This document shows positions 55,012 to 64,000 of a DNA stretch of 64,000 nucleotides, piece by piece. Position 1 is the stretch's first letter, and every line of letters starts with the position of its first letter. The notes under the pieces were generated by a model that saw only the letters and a list, made by a program, of their open reading frames with translations, was not told the DNA's origin and did not search any database. The stretch lies in assembly GCA_017165825.1 (NCBI GenBank), contig CM029387.1:6748867-6812866 (forward strand), written 5' to 3'. Source of the DNA: Hepsetus odoe. Its lineage: Eukaryota; Chordata; Actinopteri; Characiformes; Hepsetidae. The translations under genes were made by a program, and so were the position numbers.

Positions 55012-57941
55012 GCAAGATCCACCACTATTGCCATGTTCTCTTTCTATACAGCTTCAGTTGTTTCTTTTTCATGAATGGAAATCCCTTTCCACTGCACAGT
55101 GTTCTTTAATGAGTCCCCTGACATTAGTTTTCTTCGTGTTGATCCCGGGTACGCTCCCCAGGCTGATCTCCTTGTGTATGCAACACAAGGTGGCTAAAAG
55201 CAAACAGAAGGGACTCTGTAAGTAATGACTAATGATTTGAACCGCTTCAGCAATGAAGATAACATCATCATCGAGGGGGAAAAAGTGGAATTCTTTCACG
55301 TTTTAAATATGAATGTGCATTTCTGATCGCATTTGATCACATGCACTTCATTTAAATGAATCCGCTTTCTGTTTGACTGTTGAATTTGGAAATTCAATAT
55401 AATAACCTCAAGGAACTGATGTTTGAATATTTCTGCCTCTCGTTATTAACCTCTGCTTTAATTAACCAGAGGGCCTTCCCTCATGGGGTTTAGTGATTGG
55501 TGTTACGTTTATAAACGGCTTTGTTTTGGTTCTGCTGCTGTTGGAGGCTGGATATGACGGCAGAATTAATCTCGCTCAAACTTTCATTACCTCAAATGCT
55601 TCTAGTAGAGCAGAATCTTTCAGTTTGGCTCTAATTCTTTGGAACAGCCAGCACAAAAAAAAAAAAAAACTGGCCCAATCTAGGATTAACCAGTGGATTC
55701 TCAATTGCGCCTTCAATCTAGGATTAGGAGCAACAGCTGGATTCGCAATTGAATCTTGACCTTCTGGGAGTTGGTTGGGTTTTTGTGGAACAGAGTAAAG
55801 AATGTGGATTCAGCTCGCCTATCTGGCTGAGGTTGCCTTCCAGGGCTGATGGGTAAATTATGTCTTAAACAGGCTCTTGAAAGGCTGCTGCTCAAGAGGA
55901 TTTGATGTTCTCGTTTCCTGCCTGGTCCTGCCCGAGGTTGCTTATTGTGTTGTCTGATAATACACAAGCCATCAGCCTTGGACGCTTTTGGTGAGCAGGC
56001 TGGCATTTTAGTCATAAGATCCATGCCTGAAGGCTAACTCAAGGTTTCCAGCGTGTATAAATTGAGGAGTAGTGGAAACTTTGAACATTAAATGGTTCTT
56101 TGGACAATACAAGAAAAGAGTATACCAGCATAAGGATTTTTCTTAAATCCTTTAAATTATATGAAGGTTCTTTACATTTCCATGCATGGTTGTTAGAAAA
56201 GCCATCCATCAGAAGTGCATGTGGTTCTTCTATGCTTTTTGAACACATCATTTCTTTCACGTTTTGTTGCCAATGCTATATTGGCTGCTATATGAGTTTT
56301 AAATTCTTGTAGTCTCCGTGAGTGAAGTTAGTGATTCAGAAGCCCTCATACCTGATAAGCTGGGAAAACAACCTCATGTTGAAGGCAGCGTGTATTTAAT
56401 TTCGGAGAGCTCCAGCTATAACCTTGCTTGCACCTCAGTGAGAACCACTCAACAAATATTCACTGCATTGATTATTGGTTGGATATTGATTTTTGTAGTT
56501 TAGATATTGTGTTTTGAAGTTAAAATACATTCATGAATAAGACTTTATAGCTTGCCAGAGTGGCATTTACTAATGATTAGGGATGGATTTTATGGCATTA
56601 CAGTGTTTAAATGGAAAATCTTTTGCCTGCTTAAATTACATGAATGAAATGAAGCCTTTAGTTGAAAGGTAGAAGTGACTGAGTCATACATAATTATGCA
56701 GTTAGGTACAGGTGTGGCTTCAGCGTTCACATCCAGTGTGAGTGTACAAACATGCCTCTCGTTCTTATTACATGGAGGTGCAAGTCGGCTTTGCCAAAAT
56801 CAAAATAATGGTTTATCCGATTGAGTTCCCAACTCAAAATAGTAACGGCGAAAAGGGTCGATATGCTCAAATTCCATCTTTTAGTTTAGACTAAGGCGAT
56901 TTGGACTCCTTAGAACCGGATGTGTCATTGAGTGTAAAGAGAAAGCTGGTCAGAACGGAGCAAGTGGGGAAAGGTTTGTAGTTCATAATGCAGAAAGCTT
57001 TATATCAAAGCTAATATTAAAAGCCAATGTTTTGGATGAGTTCACGTTCATTAAGGTTTTCCTCCACGTACCGCCCTTCTAGATGGCTTTTTTCCCTCAT
57101 TTTCTCATTTGCTTTAGTGTCGGAACATTTTTAGATGATTTTTATAATGAATAATTTTATTTTTGATCATTTATGAAGTAATGTAATTATGACTGTCGTC
57201 TTATAAAGATTGAAAAGGCCTTGAGCCCATAAAGGAATTCCACAGTATTTACATCACTGCTCAGATCTTAGTGGCCTGTGATGCTTCCCTCATGTACCTC
57301 AACTTACTTTTCCGGTATGACCCTTCATCTAAAGGAGCAACCTTTCCTGGCTCAGGTCCTCCAAGAGCAGTGTGCGCATTATGCTGTCAAGCTGATAATC
57401 CAATTGTCTGGCCTTATGCTTCTTGTTTGGAGAAATAAATAGTGGCCTGGTGGATTATGGAAAGGAATTACTGATGTAGTGCTGCAGCTCCACTGCCGTA
57501 AGCAGCTCTTCATCAGCCCGCTGTTTACTCTCCAACATCCTTATCCTTGCTCTTCAGTCTTAGCCAGATGCTGGTGGTTTTGACCATGACGGACACAGAC
57601 GGAGCGAACGATGAACAGCTGCCTGGAAAAGATGGTGGGCTTGGTTACGATGCCCATAGGAGAAATCCATGCTGTCATGATTGGTTGTAGAATCAGTCTA
57701 TCAGCTCTAGTTGTGGAAGAAGTCCTGATGTTTACCAACAATTTTTTGGCCTGAAGACCAACGAGGACATGGGAGGTTGAATGGCTGTGGATGTTTTAAG
57801 GAAGTACGTTGCTACCTTTTAGTAGTGATGTTCAGTTTTTTCGAAGCAACTTTATTTTTGAGATTGTGTTCCAGAATAAATTCTCGTCCGTCGATTCCTT
57901 TTGCTAAGAGGAAGCATTTTTAACATTCTCCGATAGTCACA

Positions 57942-57960
57942 CTTTTTTTTTTTTTTTTTT
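57942..57960. repeat. Poly(T) tract
   Basis: A run of 19 T in tle5 intron 1. Confidence 0.85.
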
Positions 57961-58562
57961 AGGTGAAGTAAATGACGAGTATGTTCCCAACCGGATGGTT
58001 TTTGGTTTTATATCTCATTTTTGGTCTGTTGGTTATACAATATGTCCTTGCAATGCCATACGATATATCCTTTTTGTTTCCTGATGGGTCATTTTTCTTA
58101 ATGAAACAAAGGAAAATTGTATTTTTTTGAACCACATATTAGTAACAACATTACACAAAGTGCAGAATATCCATGGAAACTTTAAAGCGCAAGTTAACAT
58201 AGCAGGGGACGGTATGGCAAAAAACAAGTCGGGACGGTATGAGTGTGAGTGAATGCAGTTTTGTTTCAGAAACTTTTCTGCTGAAATAGAGTAATATGCC
58301 AGAAAAGGCTGTGACCGGAAATACATTTTTATAGGGCTAAAGTTTAACTGGTTGTTACTGGTTCCAAAAATGGCAGCTGTAATTGAGCTGAACAGTTTTC
58401 CATCAGAATCGCAATTTGAAAGAATGTAATTCTCAAATAAAGAACCGCTACGGTTTCAGTGATGAACTATTTAGTAGATTAAGGTTTTAAGGGGAGACAC
58501 ACAGTTCATTAATCTTAAAACATTTTAACAGGAGACTCTTCTTATTGACCACAAGCAGTGGG

Positions 58563-58790
58563 ACTGTGGTGGCCTAGTGGTTAGGGACTAGGCTTCCGGA
58601 TCAGAAGGTCATAGGTTTGAATCCATGAGGTACCCTTGAGCAAGGAACCGTCCCAATCACTGCTCCCTGGGGCTCCTTGAATAGCTGCCCCCTGCTGCTT
58701 GGTGTGTGTGGGTGAAATGCAGAGGTAACATTTCATTTTATCTCACTACGTGCCATCTTTCACAATGATTAGTAGTCACTTTCACTTCAC
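58563..58790 (+). mobile_element. tRNA-derived SINE, main family, near full length
   Basis: TGTGGTGGCCTAGTGGTTAG, B box AGGTTTGAATCC, a body missing the CAGTAGGTTGCCC piece, and the complete tail CACAATGATTAGTAGTCACT. Confidence 0.85.
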
Positions 58791-59381
58791 ACTGTCTGCA
58801 GCCCCATCTAACCAATTAAACTGGAAATTGAAATCTAACTGGCAACTGTTCCATCTAACGCGGAGTACTGTGTACAGCTGTGGTTTCAGTTTCTGCCTTT
58901 TATCATCGTTAATGCATCGCAAGGTGCATAGATTAGAAATATCTCCATCAGGAAACAAATCTCATCTGTGCACATCGTGGTGGGTCTTCCTTAGAAGTTG
59001 CAGTTGAAGCTTAAGTGATTCTGAAGAACGTGTAGTTTCAGTTTGTACCACTTATCGCTGGAATGGAGATTTTGGGGGGAGGGTTTGAAAATGATCAGCT
59101 GATTTTGCCTAATTCTGTTTGTGCAGGAATTCTGCCAACCTTGTTTGTTTTGTTATTTGAGAAAAAAACATTGAACTTTTTCTTGTCCAGAACCAAACAT
59201 GTGGATGCAGAATGCAAATCTCATATAACAATTAATTAGTTGTTATATGTAACTAATGACAGATATCTTGCAAAACAACACTCTAACTTGACTACTGCAG
59301 TGCAGGCGAAGCAGGCATATGGCTGGTGCTGAGAAGAGGAAAGGAAGGGGGAACAGACTATGTGCAATCACTTGTGTGCGT

Positions 59382-59384
<3 letters not shown>

Positions 59385-59419
<35 letters not shown>

Positions 59420-59430
59420 GCACGCACACA
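59385..59430. repeat. (CA)n microsatellite with CGCA units
   Basis: About 15 CA units followed by CGCACGCACGCACAC. Further CA-rich sequence follows to 59650. Confidence 0.95.
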
Positions 59431-60845
59431 CCTTTCCAGCTGTGTGCGAAACGCTTCATCTGCTGGCCATGGCATGCAGCCCAGACACGCACACTCTCTC
59501 TCACAAACACACCCACACACTCTCTTATCCTCCCCCAATCTTTCCCTATCATACATACTAAACATGTAGGGGTGCTTGCTCTTTTGGTGCCCACAGTGTT
59601 TTCACACACACATTTCCCCCAATACACACACATGTAGCCACACACACAAAGTATGTGTGTTCAGTGGGGAGCAGGGGGGTGAAATGTGTTGTAGGGGGAG
59701 GGCTGAGGGCAGTGCCAGAGGACATTATTAAGGCTGGTTGAATTAACACTGCCGCCCCCGACCGCAGTACAAAACCCCCTGCAGGACACAAGGTTAATCC
59801 CTGGCGGTCCCGATCAGCACTACACAAACACACAGTCATGCGCACACACGCACACAGTCGCAATCACATTTAAAGACACAGGTCTCTCGCTCTGTGTCTC
59901 ATGTATATGCATAGAGGAAGCGAAATGATTGAAACGGCATTTAAAATGGAGAAGATGTTTAAGGTGAAATAGAAAAATTACTCGTTTATTCCCAGTATGT
60001 AGTCATTCAGCCAAGACACATTTGGTCCTTTTTTTGATAGCGATACGGTGCGAGGAAGCACATAAATGCATTAAACATTTGATTTGTGTGTGTGTAGTTT
60101 CACAGTAATAGTCAAAATTTTATTTATTTTTTTTCCCCATTGTGCGTTTTTCTCTTCTCAACATGATCATAATACATTTAACATAGCATGATGATGGGAC
60201 TCTGAGATAGCTGGGGATTTTTCATGAGATGATAGGTGAGGGTCAGAGGATGTGAATGTAAAACATGGGTTACGTTTCTGATTTATGATTCTTTTGTCAC
60301 TGTGCACCAATGGAGGGGAAAACTTTACGGTGGAAAAAGTCACTGCAGTTTCGATCTGGGAAGATTGTAGGAAAACGGAAATGTTACCAGATAAATTAGC
60401 AGTATTGTGCTTAAAATTACCAAAGACATTATTTTACCAGATTTTAAAAGATTGGATTTATTAGAAGCCAGCTTTAAGAATAGCATTATCAAAAATGATT
60501 AAGTTAGAAACCTCAAAAAGAAAGCATTGATTGTGACGAGCATTCAGTTAGATTTTCACTGATATAATAAATGGTGCTCTCTAAAGAAGAGAGCCTGGAT
60601 TTTTGTTTAGTAGGCAGATATCATTAAACTCCTGAAGCTGGCCAGTGTTGTGCATGAGGAGAGCTGCCCCAGATTTAAAAGTGAACATGGGCTTTCAGGT
60701 TCTGAAGCCTTTTTTTTTTTTTTAATCTGACAATTTGTTCAACTGGTTGAAAAACATAGGCTGGTGTAATGAACACAGAAATGGAGCCGGAGGACCTGGA
60801 TAAAATGGAGGATTTTCTTCAGACCATTTTTCTGGAATTTTCCTT

Positions 60846-60849
<4 letters not shown>

Positions 60850-60886
<37 letters not shown>
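60850..60886. repeat. Poly(T) tract (about 36 T)
   Basis: The longest homopolymer in the window; it stands about 100 bases upstream of the LINE remnant. Confidence 0.95.
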
Positions 60887-60888
<2 letters not shown>

Positions 60889-60989
60889 GAAACTGTCCAA
60901 AAGCATTCTAAAGACGAGCAATCCCTTAAAGCTGAGCAATCAGTTTTTCCTCAGTATGTGTTAAATATCATGTCATTTGTTTTTTGGTG

Positions 60990-61440
60990 AGAGTACATGA
61001 TTGTGAATGAAACTGAGGACAGCGGAGTGGTTTGGATGCAGGGAGTAGAGGCGACAAAGGTGGAGGAGTTTAAATCGTTGGGGTTGGGAACAGTTCAGAG
61101 TAACGGAGTTTGGAACTGTTGTGAAGAAGAGCGTGCAGGCAGGTATGGGTTGGAGTGTGTGGAGACAAATAGCAGGAGTGATCTGTTTCAGATGGATACC
61201 AGCAAGAGAGAAAGGAAAGGTAGTGAGACCAGCTATGCTGTACTGGCTGGAGACGGTGGTGCTGACGAAAGACAGGCAGCAGAGCTGTAGGTGGCAAAGA
61301 TAAAGATGCTGAGATTGGGAGTGATGAGGATGAACAGGATTAGGAACGAGTATATTAGAGGGACAGCTCAGGTTAGTCAGTCGGCGTGAAAGAGGAAGAT
61401 GCAGAGGACCTGTGGTGACCTCTAACCGGAGCAGCTGAAA
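60990..61440 (+). mobile_element. LINE reverse-transcriptase 3' remnant
   Basis: Two frames together give QGVEATKVEEFKSLG, TVQSNGVW, then KKSVQAGMGW, PAREKGKVVRPAMLYWLETV and, in a third piece, RMNRIRNEYIRGTAQ. These are the successive blocks of the region after the reverse-transcriptase core in fish non-LTR elements ('VEEFKYLGSTVQSNG ... RPAMLYGLETVAL ... RIRNEYIRGTAQV'). Frameshifts and stops make it a fossil, 5'-truncated. Confidence 0.8.
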
Positions 61441-61969
61441 ATAGAAGAACCTTTTTCATGTAGTGTCAGAAACAACACAAGCAAATCAGAAGATTGTACG
61501 ATAGTTTTTGGAGTATAATCATCTTTTAAATGTTAGTAGGACCATAACAGTTACTTATTAAAACAATAACTGTACCTTCTTCATGAATAGGGTTATTTTG
61601 CATCTGTAGGCCACTATGAAGGCAGGTTTAAGGATGGGGATTTTTTTTTTCCTTTTTGAAGATCTTCTGTGCATCACTGAAAGAGGAAACCCACACCAGC
61701 AGGGTGAATGCTGTTCAGATTTTTGGCTGAATTAACCTGAGAGCTCTGGTGCAAAAGTACAGAAGCGAGCAGATAGTAAGCATGTCTTGGCTGATAGATT
61801 AGGTTGGCTTTTTCACAGAACTTTGCCTTTAACGCTGAGGCGGAGAGGCTTGGAAAACTGTTTGTTTGCCTCCCACCAACGTGCTCTTCCTCCACCGGTC
61901 CAAATCCTAACGGGTTTGCTTTCCCTCCTCTGCTTCATACCCACGCTCTTGCTAATGTGTTAGTGAACA

Positions 61970-62045
61970 GCACACACACACACACACACACCTCAAACGA
62001 TAATTGCACAGAGATCAGTCATCCTGTCAAAGTACTGTGTGCGTG

Positions 62046-62076
<31 letters not shown>
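61970..62076. repeat. Two (CA)n tracts
   Basis: (AC)n at 61971-61991 and 62049-62077, separated by about 57 bases. Both are followed by similar words (TCAAACGATAATTGCACAGA and GCGCAAAGAGTAATTACTCA), so the block may be a degenerate tandem duplication. Confidence 0.85.
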
Positions 62077-62081
<5 letters not shown>

Positions 62082-62219
62082 GCGCAAAGAGTAATTACTC
62101 AAAGATTTGAGTCTTCCTGTGAAAGTGTGTACTCCCCTCCTCCTCCCTCAGTTCTGCTCCCTTGTGACACACACAGGCCTTATTGGAGGAAACAAAGGAG
62201 CGATTACCCACCTGGAGGG

Positions 62220-62336
<117 letters not shown>

Positions 62337-62830
62337 TTCATTTAGCTCATGTTGGGCCAAGCATACCTAGAAAATGAAAGATTAATAGCAGACCTGTGTT
62401 TTTTTTGTTGTTGTTTTTTTGTTTGTTTTTTTTTCTTTTGTTTTTTTGCATTGGAATGATTTTCCATTCATGGGGCGGTGCCTTATTTGGTCCTCAAACA
62501 TTTGATAAACTTGAAATTATTTTAAATTATTCATGCTTTTGTGAAACTGACTAATGTCTAATTGCTCCTGTCATTGCATATTTCTGGGAATAAATGAGTG
62601 TGCGGTGCAGTGCAGTTCGAGAGTGACTGAGACTTTCTGTTGATTAGAGTGATGTTGCTGAATTTAGCAATGGCCTGATTATTTACAATGGAAATCTGAT
62701 CATATTTACTCCACTGCTTATGAGAAAATGACCATTAAAGAGATTTTTATTTTGTAAGTTGTCTTAAAAAGTAAATGGAATGTATGCAGTGGTTGAAAGG
62801 CTTATTAATTATTGCTTCTGTAAGTGGTGT

Positions 62831-62832
<2 letters not shown>

Positions 62833-62887
<55 letters not shown>

Positions 62888-62894
62888 CGCGTGC
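62833..62894. repeat. Second (TG)n(CG)n tract
   Basis: About 24 TG units followed by six CG units, with the same order and strand as the tract at 62.2 kb. Confidence 0.95.
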
Positions 62895-64000
62895 TTGACA
62901 CAAAGTGCAGCAGCGGATGTCTGGGTCATGGAGGCCAAAGCCCTTCATTAGCATCACAAAGGAGCACTCTGTACAACCTTCAGCCTGAACACACTGTTCA
63001 CGCCACACACACACTCACACTTTCTTCTTACACACTTCAGCTCTTTATTCGTCTCTCATTCGGTCTTTCCCCTACCCTCTTGTCCTTTTCTCTATTGCTC
63101 GCTTGCTGTTTCCCTGGCTCACTCACTCACACACTCCCTCTCTCTCTCTCTCCTTTCTTTTCTTTCTTTTGAGTAGGAGTGTGTGTGGGTCACAGGTGAG
63201 GCTGATGATTTTCTGCAGTGGAGCGCTCTAATTGATTTCTAATGGTAGCAGTGCAGGAGAGGGATTACTGAGATCCTCAGCAAAGTCCCCTAGCAACCTG
63301 ACACACAAACACACTTGCTTCCCACCCCCAGGGCAAAATGGACACGCACACATTAAAAAGAGAAATTAGCTTAAAACTTAGATGCTGTTCATTTGTAATT
63401 AAAACCAGCGCGTTGTATTATTTGTATATTTCCAGCCTCACTGTGCAATGAGTTCTCTTCTGCAGGTTGCTGTGGTGATTGCAGCCACTTTTCATATGTT
63501 TGGGTTTTTTATGCTTTATTTGGAATGGTGTCTGTTGGTTATTTGTTTTCTGATGGTGGACTCAAAGAAATCATTTTCATTTTTCAACCTCATCTCAATC
63601 TGCTGCATTTTAATCAGACTCTCAGTTACCGTAGACAGTATGTTCTGAAAATGTGGTGTTTGTGGTAAAGCTGAGCAGTTGCCTCATTTTTTTACAAATG
63701 CTTCATTTATTGACTGCATAATGCGTTCAGAAACTTTTGACAGGATCTCAGTTTCTGCATATAGATAACTTTTTTTTATGTTCATTTTGCTGTATCAGTT
63801 TCTTTGACTTAACGGGGTGCGTTATCCAGCTAGGCCTAGTTCTAATGCAGAACAACACTGTCAAAACACTAACTTTCACCTTCAAAAGGTTTTGTGATAT
63901 CCATGTATAATCTCCAAATAAAACACATTCTCACTACTAAGGAAGTAAAATATGAACAAAATTCTAGTGTTGCGATGGTGTTGGTGCTGATTTCAATGGC

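Noticed and set aside
63448..63648. 66-codon hydrophobic open frame preceded by TTCTCTTCTGCAG, considered as tle5 exon 2
   Set aside because: The expected sequence is the Groucho Q domain (DRIKDEFQLLQAQYHSL-type). This frame has nothing like it and no matching donor.

Overview
The window is vertebrate nuclear DNA, almost certainly from a teleost fish. It has long introns, GT-AG splice sites, many (TG)n and (GA)n microsatellites, tRNA-derived SINEs and decayed Tc1-like transposons of fish type. The SINE tail carrying the GCGTCTGCTAAATGCCG motif hints at an otophysan (characin, catfish or knifefish group), but I cannot fix the species.

The main gene is gna11 (G protein alpha-11, Gq family) on the + strand. 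Its coding exons run from 484 to 43059, and the spliced product is 359 residues, the usual length. Exon 1 (484-619) lies in a GC/CpG-rich start region and is followed by a 30.9 kb intron. Exons 2 to 7 lie between 31499 and 43059. A probable long 3' UTR runs to about 47.85 kb. Splice phases and the classic motifs (P-loop, switch I Arg183, switch II Gln209, NKKD, TCAT) are all intact.

The outstanding observation is that exon 4 is present twice in tandem: exon 4a (36046-36174) and exon 4b (36820-36948). Both are exactly 129 nt, have the same phase, are bounded by AG/GT and are open. Both encode the end of the helical domain plus switch I. They differ at 10 of the 44 residues they contribute to, and 22 of the 34 shared residues use different codons. 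That pattern indicates an old duplication kept under protein-level selection. Exon 4a is GNA11-like and 4b is GNAQ-like (Gln197-Ser198), with Ile instead of Val at 184 beside the catalytic Arg183. Either copy gives a complete protein. Skipping both creates a TAA at the exon 3/exon 5 joint. The cis layout (UG/G-rich minisatellite before 4a, long CU-rich AG-free tract before 4b, weak donors on both) suggests regulated, mutually exclusive splicing of a switch-I cassette.

From about 47.9 to 52.5 kb is intergenic DNA dominated by SINEs, a tRNA-Lys-like pseudogene, a foldback element and a Tc1-like MITE. At about 52.5-53.0 kb a CpG-rich region leads into a 9-codon first coding exon, MMFPQARHS (53016-53042), recognised as tle5 (aes, the short Groucho/TLE co-repressor). 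Its further exons lie beyond the window, so 53.04-64 kb is tle5 intron 1. That intron holds repeats, two (TG)n(CG)n tracts, a LINE remnant and a few unique-looking blocks that may be regulatory. gna11 and the aes gene are also neighbours in human 19p13.3, which supports both calls.
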